Below are positions 11,084 to 19,709 of a DNA stretch of 64,000 nt, one piece after another; position 1 is the stretch's first letter, and each line of letters begins with the position of its first letter. Below the pieces are notes generated by a model. The model worked only from the letters and a program-made list of their open reading frames with translations. It had not been told where the DNA came from and did no database searches. The DNA lies in contig NZ_CP125619.1 in the NCBI RefSeq assembly GCF_030053115.1, forward strand, positions 6,099,001-6,163,000. The letters are read 5' to 3'. This DNA is from Pseudomonas svalbardensis. GTDB taxonomy: Bacteria; Pseudomonadota; Gammaproteobacteria; Pseudomonadales; Pseudomonadaceae. A program made the position numbers and the translations under genes.

Positions 11084-11111
11084 AAAAAAACCGCTCGAAA
11101 GCGGTTTTTTT
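11084..11111. terminator. Bidirectional rho-independent terminator
   Basis: Stem CCGCT / AGCGG with a CGAA loop, flanked by seven A and seven T. It lies just past the 3' end of the cytochrome c5 gene, which it would terminate on the minus strand. It lies upstream of the acetyl-CoA hydrolase start. Confidence 0.85.
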
Positions 11112-11126
11112 GATGAAGATGAAGGC

Positions 11127-11552
11127 TTATTTCAGGCCGGACATCTTCTGGATGGCGCCCTTGAGATCGCCATCAGAGCAATCGGCGCAGGTGCCTTTCG
11201 GTGGCATCGCGTTGACGCCGGAGATTGCTTTCGCCAGCAAGCCGTCAAGGCCGCCTTCTTTCTTGGCGCGCTCGCCCCAGGCTGCAGCATCACCGACTTT
11301 CGGTGCGCCCAACAAGCCGGTGCCGTGGCAAGCGTTGCAATGTTTTGCAATCACTGAGTCAGGAGTTTTGGCATCACCACCACCCGCAGAAGCAGCGACT
11401 TCCATCCCCTTGCACTCTTTACCCTGAACGCAAACCTGGCCAACTGGCTCAAGGCGTTTAGCAATATCGTCGTTGGTCGCAGCTTGTGCGCTGACTGCCC
11501 AAAGGGCCAATACGGTTGCTGGTACGGCCAGCATTTTCATAATTAGATTCAC
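11127..11552 (-). CDS. cycB: Cytochrome c5 family protein
   Basis: A 141-residue periplasmic electron carrier. An N-terminal signal peptide (about residues 1-24, ending AVSAQA) is followed by a single class I c-type heme motif CNACH at about residues 92-96. The likely axial methionine is in the NAMPPKGTC segment near the C-terminus, and two extra cysteines (CADC) are typical of cytochrome c5. Its position beside the pauR-like regulator matches P. aeruginosa PA5300 (cycB). It has its own terminator downstream. Confidence 0.92.
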   Translation of the reverse strand: MNLIMKMLAVPATVLALWAVSAQAATNDDIAKRLEPVGQVCVQGKECKGMEVAASAGGGDAKTPDSVIAKHCNACHGTGLLGAPKVGDAAAWGERAKKEGGLDGLLAKAISGVNAMPPKGTCADCSDGDLKGAIQKMSGLK

Positions 11553-11721
11553 GCGTTCACCCTCAATGGTGGCTAGTCACGCCCACGGCCACGGTTCGCA
11601 GGCGGGCGCAAGTATAACGGTAAGCCCGCCACACTGAAACAACCCTAAAGTCGAAGGGGTCTTATGCGTGGCGGAAAAGCAACTCGGGCACCTCCGCAAT
11701 ACTGGCGGGACGCCTCTTTTC

Positions 11722-12270
11722 TTAGAAATTCGCTGGAGTAGCTGCGCTGATTAGTCGCGCTGGCGCATCGAACGGATTACGGAAACGGTGCGGTTTAGTA
11801 CTTTCAAAGTAGTAGCTGTCGCCGGCTTCGAGCACAAAAGTTTCAAGCCCCACCACCAGTTCAAGTCGACCTTCGAGCAAAATCCCGGTTTCCTCGCCCT
11901 CATGGGTGAGCATCTCGTCACCGGTGTCGGCGCCTGGCGGGTAGATTTCGTTGAGGAACGCGATGGCCCGGCTCGGATGAGCCCTGCCGACCAGTTTCAT
12001 GGTCACTGCGCCATCGGAAATATCAATCAGCTCGTTGGCTTTGTAGACGATCTGAGTCGGTTTTTCCTGCAGGATCTCTTCGGAAAAGAACTCGACCATG
12101 GACATGGGAATCCCGCCCAGTACCTTCCTCAGCGAACTGATCGAGGGGCTGACACTGTTCTTCTCGATCATCGAAATGGTGCTGTTGGTGACGCCCGCGC
12201 GTTTGGCGAGTTCACGCTGGGAAAGTCCTTTGAGCTTACGGATGGATTGCAGTCGTTCACCGACGTCCAA
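11722..12270 (-). CDS. pauR: XRE-cupin transcriptional regulator, PauR-like
   Basis: A 182-residue regulator. It has an N-terminal XRE helix-turn-helix (about residues 8-62, QRELAKRAGVTNSTISMIEK) and a C-terminal cupin domain (about 105-175, LTHEGEETGILLEGRLELVV). This architecture is that of PuuR/PauR regulators of putrescine and polyamine catabolism. Its place between cycB and dadX matches P. aeruginosa PA5301 (pauR). Likely targets inside the window are pauB at 16353 and kauB at 26810. That link is inference from pathway knowledge. Confidence 0.88.
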   Translation of the reverse strand: MDVGERLQSIRKLKGLSQRELAKRAGVTNSTISMIEKNSVSPSISSLRKVLGGIPMSMVEFFSEEILQEKPTQIVYKANELIDISDGAVTMKLVGRAHPSRAIAFLNEIYPPGADTGDEMLTHEGEETGILLEGRLELVVGLETFVLEAGDSYYFESTKPHRFRNPFDAPARLISAATPANF

Positions 12271-12397
12271 TGCTGGAGCCTCCAGGGATTCAGGTTGTTG
12301 GAATATTGAGCGATATCATGGCGACAGCGTTCAGTATTTACAACACTTGGACCTGAATCCTGTTCGGTGAAGCGACTTTCGGTCGGGGCGCTATGGC

Positions 12398-13471
12398 CTA
12401 AGCCCCGGAATAGAGCATTGGCACCCGACGCAGGTTGCAGAATATCTGGTAAGGAATCGTGCCCGCGGCCGCGGCCACGTCACTGGCGAGGATATTTTTG
12501 CCCCACAACTCGACGGTAGAACCGAGGCCGGCTTGCGGCACATCGGTCAGGTCGATGCAGAGCATGTCCATCGACACCCGGCCAATCAATTGGCTGCGCT
12601 GCCCGGCAACCATCACGGGCGTACCGGTCGGCGCCTGACGTGGGTAGCCATCGGCGTAACCCATGGCCACCACGCCCACGCGCATTGGTTTCTGGGTGAT
12701 GAATTTGGCGCCGTAACCGATAGGCTCGCCGGCCGGCAGTTCACGCACGCAAATCACTTTCGATGCGAGGGTCATCACCGGTTGCAGGCGGGACGCCACG
12801 GCATTGGCTTCTTCAAACGGAGTTGCGCCGTAGAGCATGATGCCCGGGCGAACCCAATCACTCGGAATCTGTGGCCAACCAAGCACTGCCGGCGAGTTAC
12901 GCAGGCTGACCTCAGCCGACAAGCCCTGACGCGCCGCTTCAAACACGGCAACCTGCTCGGCACTGGCCTGACTGTGCAGCTCATCGGCCCGGGCGAAGTG
13001 GCTCATCAGAACAATCTTCGCCACCTTGCCGCTGGCCAGCAGCCGTTGATAGGCCGCCTGATAATCCTTTGGATGCAAGCCAACCCGATGCATGCCCGAA
13101 TCGAGCTTGAGCCAGACCGTGATCGGCTTGCTCAGTGCCGCGTGCTCGATGGCTTCGAGCTGCCACAGCGAATGCACCACACACCAAAAGTCATGCTCGA
13201 CGATCAGCGATAGCTCATCGGCCTCGAAAAAACCTTCCAGCAACAACACCGGCGCACGAATGCCCGCGGCTCGAAGCTCCAACGCTTCTTCGATGCAAGC
13301 CACGGCAAACCCGTCCGCCTCGGCTTCCAGCGCCTGGGCGCAACGCACCGCGCCATGACCGTAGGCATCGGCCTTGATCACCGCGAGGGCCTTGGCCCCC
13401 GTGACTTCACGGGCGATTTGGTAGTTGTGACGCAGGGCTTGAAGGTCGATCAGGGCACGGGCTGGACGCAT
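12398..13471 (-). CDS. dadX: Alanine racemase, catabolic type
   Basis: A 357-residue PLP enzyme interconverting L- and D-alanine. The PLP lysine lies in [13 protein letters not shown] near residue 33, and the second catalytic tyrosine region is in the [14 protein letters not shown] part of the C-terminal half. It is the last gene of the dadA-RidA-dadX cluster on the minus strand, about 96 bases after the RidA-like gene. This supports the catabolic (dadX) rather than the wall-synthesis (alr) paralogue. Confidence 0.95.
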   Translation of the reverse strand: MRPARALIDLQALRHNYQIAREVTGAKALAVIKADAYGHGAVRCAQALEAEADGFAVACIEEALELRAAGIRAPVLLLEGFFEADELSLIVEHDFWCVVHSLWQLEAIEHAALSKPITVWLKLDSGMHRVGLHPKDYQAAYQRLLASGKVAKIVLMSHFARADELHSQASAEQVAVFEAARQGLSAEVSLRNSPAVLGWPQIPSDWVRPGIMLYGATPFEEANAVASRLQPVMTLASKVICVRELPAGEPIGYGAKFITQKPMRVGVVAMGYADGYPRQAPTGTPVMVAGQRSQLIGRVSMDMLCIDLTDVPQAGLGSTVELWGKNILASDVAAAAGTIPYQIFCNLRRVPMLYSGA

Positions 13472-13567
13472 GGCGGCAGACTTCTAGGCGGTCATGGGAA
13501 GAAAAACCGGCGCTGGCTGACGGCGTGAACCGCCAGTAGCACCGGGAGAGGGATCTTTCTGACGGGT

Positions 13568-13921
13568 TTATGGCAGAGCGGCGACAACCGACAGCTCAAC
13601 CAGGATTTCCGGTTCGCACAACTTCGATTCAACGGTGGCACGGGCCGGTGCGACGCCTTTTGGCAGCCACTTGTCCCAGACCGCGTTCATGCCTTCAAAG
13701 TGTGCATCAATGTCTTTCAAGTAAATCGTCACCGACAGCAAACGGCTCTTGTCGGTCCCGGCCAGATCCAGCAAACGCTCGATGTTGGCAAGCGTTTCAC
13801 GGGTCTGCTGTTCAATCCCGGCGTTCATATCGTCGCCGACCTGCCCTGCCAGATACACGGTACCGCTGTGGACTACGATCTGGCTCATGCGCTCATTGGT
13901 GAGCTGGCGCTGGATTGACAT
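13568..13921 (-). CDS. RidA/YjgF family protein of the dad operon
   Basis: A 117-residue protein of the RidA family, which deaminates reactive enamine/imine intermediates. It shows the family pattern [11 protein letters not shown] and a conserved arginine in [11 protein letters not shown] chose ATG at 13921 because AGGAG lies ten bases upstream. The start is inside the end of dadA, with 29 bases shared, so the two are probably translationally coupled. DadA releases an imino acid, a natural substrate for such an enzyme. The family link is established, but the specific role is inferred. Confidence 0.9.
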   Translation of the reverse strand: MSIQRQLTNERMSQIVVHSGTVYLAGQVGDDMNAGIEQQTRETLANIERLLDLAGTDKSRLLSVTIYLKDIDAHFEGMNAVWDKWLPKGVAPARATVESKLCEPEILVELSVVAALP

Positions 13922-15197
13922 GTTTTGCAGACTCCTGAAGTTTTTTTCCATAACGGGAAATATCGAGGCCTTCGGCGCTGATTTGCGGCGTTTTCTTCGC
14001 CATCAGGTCAGCCAGCAAGCGACCGGAACCGCATGCCATGGTCCAGCCGAGCGTGCCATGACCCGTGTTCAAAAACAGATTGCTGAACGGCGTAGCACCC
14101 ACGATCGGCGTGCCGTCAGGGGTGGTCGGACGCAGACCGGTCCAGAAACTCGCCTGGGCCAGATCGCCGCCCTGAGGATAGAGGTCGTTGACGATCATCT
14201 CCAGGGTTTCACGCCGACGCGGGTTCAGCGACAGGTCAAAACCGGCTATTTCAGCCATGCCACCGACGCGGATGCGGTTGTCGAAACGGGTAATCGCGAC
14301 CTTGTAGGTCTCGTCGAGAATAGTCGAAGTCGGGGCCATCGCCGGGTTGGTGATCGGCACAGTCAAGGAATAACCCTTGAGCGGATACACCGGCGCCTTG
14401 ATGCCCAGCGGCTTGAGCAATTGCGGCGAGTAACTGCCCAGCGCCAGCACGTAGCGGTCAGCGGTTTCCAGCTTGCCGTCGATCCAGACACCGTTGATGC
14501 GATCACCGGCGTAGTCGAGGCGCTGAATGTCCTGGTCGAAGCGGAATTCCACACCCAGTTTGGTAGCCATTTCGACCAGGCGGGTGGTGAACATCTGGCA
14601 ATCGCCGGTCTGGTCGTTCGGCAGGCGCAGGGCACCGGCGAGGATGTCGGTGACGCTGGCCAGCGCCGGCTCAACGCGGGCAATGCCGGCGCGGTCGAGC
14701 AGTTCGAACGGCACGCCGGACTCTTTCAGCACGGCAATGTCTTTCCACGCGCCATCAAGTTGAGCCTGGGTGCGGAACAATTGGGTAGTACCGAGGCTGC
14801 GGCCTTCGTAGGCAATGCCGGTTTCAGCGCGCAATTCGTCGAGGCAGTCACGGCTGTACTCGGACAGGCGGACCATGCGCTCCTTGTTCACTGCATACCG
14901 GCTGGCGGTGCAGTTACGCAGCATCTGCGCCATCCACAGGTATTGGTCGATGTCGGCGGTGGCCTTGATCGCCAGCGGTGCGTGCCGCTGCAACAGCCAC
15001 TTGATGGCTTTAAGCGGAACACCCGGCGCAGCCCACGGCGAGGCATAACCCGGCGACACCTGCCCGGCGTTGGCGAAACTGGTCTCCATGGCAGCGGCCG
15101 GCTGACGGTCCACGACCACCACTTCAAACCCGGCACGCGCCAGATAGTAAGCACTGGTGGTACCGATGACGCCGCTACCCAAGACCATAACGCGCAT
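13893..15197 (-). CDS. dadA: D-amino acid dehydrogenase, small subunit
   Basis: A 434-residue FAD enzyme oxidising D-alanine to pyruvate and ammonia at the inner membrane. The dinucleotide fold is at the N-terminus ([20 protein letters not shown]). C-terminal motifs include [17 protein letters not shown] and [17 protein letters not shown]. An upstream in-frame extension exists, but ATG at 15197 has GAGGG upstream at good spacing and gives the standard length. It is first in the minus-strand operon and divergent from lrp. Confidence 0.95.
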   Translation of the reverse strand: MRVMVLGSGVIGTTSAYYLARAGFEVVVVDRQPAAAMETSFANAGQVSPGYASPWAAPGVPLKAIKWLLQRHAPLAIKATADIDQYLWMAQMLRNCTASRYAVNKERMVRLSEYSRDCLDELRAETGIAYEGRSLGTTQLFRTQAQLDGAWKDIAVLKESGVPFELLDRAGIARVEPALASVTDILAGALRLPNDQTGDCQMFTTRLVEMATKLGVEFRFDQDIQRLDYAGDRINGVWIDGKLETADRYVLALGSYSPQLLKPLGIKAPVYPLKGYSLTVPITNPAMAPTSTILDETYKVAITRFDNRIRVGGMAEIAGFDLSLNPRRRETLEMIVNDLYPQGGDLAQASFWTGLRPTTPDGTPIVGATPFSNLFLNTGHGTLGWTMACGSGRLLADLMAKKTPQISAEGLDISRYGKKLQESAKHVNPAPAHQ

Positions 15198-15306
15198 TTT
15201 CATATCCCTCATCGCGGCTTGCCGCTGACGTTCGTAGTTGTCGAGCATTGATGTGCGCAGTTTAAAAAAGATTAGGCAGTGCTTTTCACTATATAAGTGC
15301 CTATAT

Positions 15307-15326
15307 TTGGCGAGAATTCTCGGCAA
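15307..15326. promoter_or_regulatory. Palindromic candidate Lrp (DadR) operator
   Basis: A perfect 12-base palindrome CGAGAATTCTCG at 15311-15322, with TTG and CAA as symmetric flanks. It lies between divergent dadA and lrp, close to the lrp start. Its AT-centred dyad suits Lrp/AsnC proteins. A second dyad, CACTATATAAGTG, lies just upstream at about 15286-15298. Confidence 0.5.
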
Positions 15327-15354
15327 AAACGCTTTTCACGGAGGCGCATCCCCT

Positions 15355-15843
15355 ATGCGTACCAACACTCAGACCAAACGTGAGCTGGACAAGATCGACC
15401 GCAACATCCTGCGGATCCTGCAAGCGGACGGACGCATCTCCTTCACCGAGCTGGGGGAAAAGGTCGGGCTCTCGACCACGCCGTGTACCGAGCGGGTCCG
15501 GCGGCTGGAGCGCGAAGGGATCATCATGGGCTACAACGCCCGGCTCAATCCGCAGCACCTCAAGGGTAGTCTTCTGGTATTCGTCGAGATCAGCCTCGAC
15601 TACAAATCCGGCGATACTTTCGAAGAGTTCCGACGCGCGGTCCTGAAGCTTCCCCACGTGCTGGAGTGCCATTTGGTGTCAGGGGATTTCGACTATCTGG
15701 TGAAAGCGCGGATTTCCGAGATGGCCTCGTACCGCAAACTGCTGGGCGACATCCTGCTCAAGCTGCCGCATGTGCGCGAATCCAAGAGCTATATCGTGAT
15801 GGAAGAGGTGAAAGAAAGCCTGAATCTGCCGATTCCGGATTGA
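15355..15843 (+). CDS. lrp: Lrp/AsnC family regulator of D-alanine catabolism
   Basis: A 162-residue leucine-responsive regulator. The N-terminal helix-turn-helix is at about residues 10-60 (LDKIDRNILRILQADGRISF, then TELGEKVGLSTTPCTERVRR). The C-terminal RAM/AsnC ligand domain contains VLECHLVSGDFDYLVKARI. A GGAGG ten bases before ATG 15355 fixes the start. The orientation next to dadA matches the P. aeruginosa activator of dadAX (PA5308, Lrp/DadR), which responds to L-alanine. Confidence 0.93.
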   Translation: MRTNTQTKRELDKIDRNILRILQADGRISFTELGEKVGLSTTPCTERVRRLEREGIIMGYNARLNPQHLKGSLLVFVEISLDYKSGDTFEEFRRAVLKLPHVLECHLVSGDFDYLVKARISEMASYRKLLGDILLKLPHVRESKSYIVMEEVKESLNLPIPD

Positions 15844-15851
15844 GCCCACGA

Positions 15852-16205
15852 TCAAACCAGGACTTGTCGAGTGCTGGCCATGTACTCATGAATCTGCTTC
15901 TCGACCCGCGGATGAATCAGCTCCACCGGCCCCCGCCCATTCGGGCACGGCAAGGTCTTGGTGGTGCCGAACAACCGACAGATCAATGGCCGCTCGTCAT
16001 ACACAGTGCAGCCGTTGGGTCCGAGGTGAACGCAATTGAGCTCATCCATCGCAGCGTCCTGCTCGGCCCGGGTCTTGCGCGGCAGGCGGGACATTTCTTC
16101 CGGTGAGGTGGTCACCGGCCCACAGCAGTCATGGCAGCCGGGCACGCATTCGAACGAGGGAATTTGCTGCCGTAGCGTGCGAATTTTCTGACTGTTGCAG
16201 CTCAT
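15852..16205 (-). CDS. YkgJ-family cysteine cluster protein
   Basis: A 117-residue small protein with the conserved cysteine pattern of the YkgJ/CxxCxxCC family, which is probably metal binding. It shows CVPGCHDCCGP near the N-terminus, then LNCVHL, GCTVYDERPLICRLFG and LPCPNGRG. An upstream TTG would add five residues, but ATG at 16205 is preferred. It is convergent with lrp, with only eight bases between them. The biochemical function of the family is not established. Confidence 0.85.
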   Translation of the reverse strand: MSCNSQKIRTLRQQIPSFECVPGCHDCCGPVTTSPEEMSRLPRKTRAEQDAAMDELNCVHLGPNGCTVYDERPLICRLFGTTKTLPCPNGRGPVELIHPRVEKQIHEYMASTRQVLV

Positions 16206-16352
16206 CGAAGCGGTAACCAAAAGCGGAATAGAGCGGGATTCTGCCGCAAAAGCCCCGATCCAGACAGCACCAACCGACCAGTGTTGCCCGTGTTCGAAGG
16301 TCCGGCTTATGCTCCGTAAAATTTTCTAAACACAAGAATCAGGAACACGCAC

Positions 16353-17666
16353 ATGAATGCCCGTGCTCAGCAACCTGCCCAGAACCACCAGCACCCTGCT
16401 TCTTACTACGCCGCCAGCAGCCTGCCGCAGCCCGATCATCCGGTGCTCACTGGCGACCTGGTGGCTGACGTGTGCGTGGTCGGTGGCGGGTTCTCCGGGT
16501 TGAATACGGCGCTCGAACTGGCCGAACGCGGCTTTAGTGTGATCTTGCTCGAAGCCCACAAAATCGGTTGGGGCGCCAGCGGACGCAATGGCGGGCAGTT
16601 GATTCGTGGCGTCGGCCATGGCCTCGATCAGTTCGCTAACGTGGTCGGTGCGGACGGCGTGCGTCAGATGAAACTCATGGGCCTGGAAGCGGTGGAAATC
16701 GTCCGACAGCGGGTCGAACGTTTTCAGATCCCTTGCGACCTCACATGGGGCTACTGCGATCTGGCCAACAAACCCCGAGACCTCGAAGGTTTTGCCGAAG
16801 ACGCCGAAGAGCTGCGCAGCCTCGGTTACCGTTACGAAACCCGGCTGCTGCAAGCCAGCGAAATGCACTCAGTCGTAGGATCCGACCGCTACGTCGGCGG
16901 ATTGATCGACATGGGCTCGGGGCATCTACACCCGCTGAACCTGGCACTGGGCGAAGCGGCGGCCGCCCAGCAGTTGGGGGTGAAGCTGTTCGAACAATCG
17001 GCAGTCACCCGCATCGATTATGGCCCCGAGGTCAAGGTCTACACCGCCCAAGGTTCGGTCCGCGCCAAGACGCTGGTGCTGGGCTGCAACGCCTACCTCA
17101 ATGAACTTAATCCCGAACTCAGCGGCAAGGTGCTACCCGCCGGCAGCTACATCATCGCCACCGAACCCTTGAGTGAAGCGCTGGCACACTCGCTACTGCC
17201 GCAGAACATGGCGGTCTGCGATCAACGGGTGGCACTGGATTACTATCGGCTCTCGGCGGACCGACGCTTGCTGTTTGGCGGCGCCTGTCACTATTCAGGT
17301 CGCGACCCGAAGGACATCGCCGCCTACATGCGGCCGAAGATGCTGGAGGTTTTCCCGCAACTGGCCGGTGTGAAGATCGACTATCAATGGGGCGGGATGA
17401 TCGGCATCGGCGCCAACCGTCTGCCGCAGATCGGCCGGCTCAAGGATCAGGCGAATGTGTATTACGCCCAGGCTTATTCCGGTCATGGCGTGAATGCCAC
17501 GCACCTCGCGGGGATGTTGTTGGCTGAGGCTATCAGTGGTCAGCAGAGTGGAGGGTTCGATCTGTTTGCCAAGGTGCCGCATATCACGTTCCCTGGCGGT
17601 AAGCATTTGCGCTCGCCTTTGTTGGCGTTGGGGATGTTGTGGCATCGGCTTAAAGAGTTGGTCTGA
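16353..17666 (+). CDS. pauB: FAD-dependent gamma-glutamylpolyamine oxidase
   Basis: A 437-residue flavoprotein of the DAO/PuuB family. The FAD-binding fold VCVVGGGFSGLNTALELAER is at about residues 40-60, then GWGASGRNGGQLIRG and the C-terminal YYAQAYSGHGVNATHLAG. PuuB/PauB enzymes oxidise gamma-glutamylputrescine or other gamma-glutamylated polyamines to the aldehyde, which KauB then oxidises. The position after lrp matches P. aeruginosa PA5309 (pauB4). The precise amine substrate is not visible from sequence. Confidence 0.88.
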   Translation: MNARAQQPAQNHQHPASYYAASSLPQPDHPVLTGDLVADVCVVGGGFSGLNTALELAERGFSVILLEAHKIGWGASGRNGGQLIRGVGHGLDQFANVVGADGVRQMKLMGLEAVEIVRQRVERFQIPCDLTWGYCDLANKPRDLEGFAEDAEELRSLGYRYETRLLQASEMHSVVGSDRYVGGLIDMGSGHLHPLNLALGEAAAAQQLGVKLFEQSAVTRIDYGPEVKVYTAQGSVRAKTLVLGCNAYLNELNPELSGKVLPAGSYIIATEPLSEALAHSLLPQNMAVCDQRVALDYYRLSADRRLLFGGACHYSGRDPKDIAAYMRPKMLEVFPQLAGVKIDYQWGGMIGIGANRLPQIGRLKDQANVYYAQAYSGHGVNATHLAGMLLAEAISGQQSGGFDLFAKVPHITFPGGKHLRSPLLALGMLWHRLKELV

Positions 17667-17690
17667 ACCTGATTCAGCGACATGTCCGCC

Positions 17691-17834
17691 CTTGTAGCAG
17701 CTGACGAGCACCGCGAGGCAGCGTTCGGCGACGAAGCCGTCGCAAATCCTGCAACCGCGCTCTTTCAGGCAAACCGCGGCGCCTGATTTACGACGGCTGC
17801 GCAGTCGGACGCAGCCTTCGGCAGCTGCTACAAG
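17691..17834. repeat. Long inverted-repeat element, 144 bp, distinct from the REPINs
   Basis: Thirteen-base perfect terminal inverted repeats CTTGTAGCAGCTG (17691-17703) and CAGCTGCTACAAG (17822-17834), with GC-rich internal inverted segments (CGACGAAGCCGTCG, GCTGCGCAGTCGGACGCAGC). It fills the space between the convergent ends of pauB and the DUF1127 gene. It resembles another Pseudomonas intergenic repeat type. Confidence 0.75.
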
Positions 17835-17849
17835 GGATCGCATTTCATC

Positions 17850-18095
17850 TCACAGACGCCAGAACGGCTTCAAGCCCTCCTCCCGCGCCAGCTCCCGACT
17901 CAGCCCCACATCCCTCAGCTGCTCGGGCGTGAGCTCCAGCAACAGCTTGCGCGTGTGCAGACGATGCCAGAACAGGCCCCAGCGACTTAGGCCGGACGGT
18001 GCGTTGCGCATGACCGCCTCGCGTGCGCCGTTGTTTTGCCCTGCCGCCAGTTCCTGACTGTGTAACGTCAGCCGCACATCGCTCAAGCCGTTCAT
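17850..18095 (-). CDS. DUF1127 (YjiS-like) small protein
   Basis: An 81-residue protein with a C-terminal DUF1127 segment (WHRLHTRKLLLELTPEQLRD then VGLSRELAREE). DUF1127 is a short arginine-rich domain that in other bacteria affects RNA turnover or phosphate and carbon metabolism. AGGAG lies eight bases before the ATG. It is divergent from the MocR-type regulator, a pairing I recall as common in pseudomonads, and so is a plausible target of it. Confidence 0.85.
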   Translation of the reverse strand: MNGLSDVRLTLHSQELAAGQNNGAREAVMRNAPSGLSRWGLFWHRLHTRKLLLELTPEQLRDVGLSRELAREEGLKPFWRL

Positions 18096-18156
18096 TTTGA
18101 TTGCTCCTGTTTACTTGGGTAGCCAGAGCTTTCATGATGCGTCGATGGCAAAAAGC

Positions 18157-18240
18157 ATTACAGATTCAACAGGACTGTATTAACTCCATACAGATTTTGC
18201 GTTTCAGCGTCTGAATCCTATATTTTCGACCCATCTGTAC
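18157..18240. promoter_or_regulatory. Cluster of candidate MocR operator half-sites
   Basis: Half-sites ATTACAG (18157), CTGTATT (18175), ATACAG (18188) and CTGTAC (18235) lie in the divergent DUF1127/MocR region. The pair CTGTAT-N7-ATACAG at 18175-18193 is a perfect inverted repeat. CTGTAT/CTGTAC-like half-sites are the type bound by MocR regulators. Occupancy is inferred. Confidence 0.5.
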
Positions 18241-18274
18241 TGGTTAACCGAATCACCCACACCGAGACTGCGCC

Positions 18275-19702
18275 ATGACCCTTTACGTCAACCTCGCCGA
18301 ACTGCTCGGCACGCGTATCGAACAGGGCTTCTATCGCCCCGGTGACCGGCTGCCATCGGTGCGGGCGTTGAGTGTTGAACACGGCGTCAGCCTGAGCACG
18401 GTGCAGCAGGCCTATCGCGTGCTGGAAGACAGCGGCATGGCGACACCCAAACCCAAGTCAGGCTACTTCGTACCGGTGGGCCGCGAACTGCCGGAACTCC
18501 CGGCCATTGGCCGCCCGGCACAGCGGCCGGTGGATATTTCCCAGTGGGATCAGGTGCTGGAACTCATTCGTGCCGTCCCGCGCAAAGATGTCGTGCAACT
18601 GGGGCGCGGCATGCCGGACATCACCACGCCGACTATGAAACCGCTGCTGCGCAACCTGGCGCGAATCAGCCGGCGGCAGGACATGCCCGGCCTGTATTAC
18701 GACAACATCTACGGCACCCTCGAACTGCGCGAACAGATTGCCCGCCTGCTGCTCGATTCCGGCTGCCAGTTGAGCGCCAACGATCTGGTGATCACCACCG
18801 GTTGTCACGAAGCGCTGTCCACCAGCATCCGCTCCATCTGCGAACCGGGTGACATTGTCGCCGTGGATTCGCCAAGCTTTCACGGCGCCATGCAGACCCT
18901 CAAGGGCCTGGGCATGAAAGCCCTGGAAATACCCACCGACCCGCTCACCGGGATCAGCCTCGATGCTCTCGAACTGGCCCTGGAACAATGGCCGATCAAA
19001 GCCATACAGTTGACTCCCAACTGCAACAACCCGCTGGGCTACATCATGCCGGAGTCGCGCAAACGCGCGTTGTTGACACTCGCACAGCGCTTCGACGTGG
19101 CGATCATCGAGGACGATGTGTATGGCGAACTGGCCTACACCTACCCGCGCCCGCGCACGATCAAATCCTTCGACGAAGATGGCCGCGTCCTGCTGTGCAG
19201 TTCCTTTTCCAAGACCCTGGCGCCGGGGCTGCGTATTGGCTGGGTGGCGCCGGGACGGTATCTGGAACGGGTGCTGCACATGAAGTACATCAGCACCGGC
19301 TCTACCGCGCCGCAACCGCAGATCGCGATTGCCGAATTTCTCAAGGCCGGACATTTCGAACCGCATTTGCGGCGGATGCGCACCCAATACCAACGCAATC
19401 GCGACGTGATGATCGATTGGGTCAGCCGCTATTTTCCGGTCGGTACCCGCGCCAGCCGTCCCCAGGGCAGCTTCATGCTCTGGGTCGAGCTACCGGAGGG
19501 TTTCGACACCCTGAAACTGAATCGTGCGCTGCACGATCAAGGCGTACAGATTGCCGTCGGCAGTATCTTTTCCGCCTCGGGCAAGTACCGCAATTGCTTG
19601 CGGATGAACTACGCTGCCAAGCCAACACCGCAAATTGAAGAAGCGGTACGCAAGGTCGGCGCCGCGGCGATCAAACTGCTGGCGGAGACGCCCACGGACT
19701 GA
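18275..19702 (+). CDS. MocR-type regulator (GntR domain plus aminotransferase fold)
   Basis: A 475-residue MocR-family protein. It has an N-terminal GntR winged helix (about residues 1-70, GDRLPSVRALSVEHGVSLST), a linker, and a fold-type I aminotransferase domain. That domain keeps the PLP lysine in SSFSKTLAPGLRIGW and the NCNNPLGYIMP segment. Such proteins are PLP-responsive transcription regulators rather than enzymes. Its gene is divergent from the DUF1127 gene, and the gap holds dyad half-sites. The pathway it controls is not clear. Confidence 0.9.
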   Translation: MTLYVNLAELLGTRIEQGFYRPGDRLPSVRALSVEHGVSLSTVQQAYRVLEDSGMATPKPKSGYFVPVGRELPELPAIGRPAQRPVDISQWDQVLELIRAVPRKDVVQLGRGMPDITTPTMKPLLRNLARISRRQDMPGLYYDNIYGTLELREQIARLLLDSGCQLSANDLVITTGCHEALSTSIRSICEPGDIVAVDSPSFHGAMQTLKGLGMKALEIPTDPLTGISLDALELALEQWPIKAIQLTPNCNNPLGYIMPESRKRALLTLAQRFDVAIIEDDVYGELAYTYPRPRTIKSFDEDGRVLLCSSFSKTLAPGLRIGWVAPGRYLERVLHMKYISTGSTAPQPQIAIAEFLKAGHFEPHLRRMRTQYQRNRDVMIDWVSRYFPVGTRASRPQGSFMLWVELPEGFDTLKLNRALHDQGVQIAVGSIFSASGKYRNCLRMNYAAKPTPQIEEAVRKVGAAAIKLLAETPTD

Positions 19703-19709
19703 GGAAGGT

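Noticed and set aside
13749..15251. 500-codon frame antisense to dadA
   Set aside because: dadA motifs are clear on the minus strand, and the plus-strand frame shows no domain or start signal.
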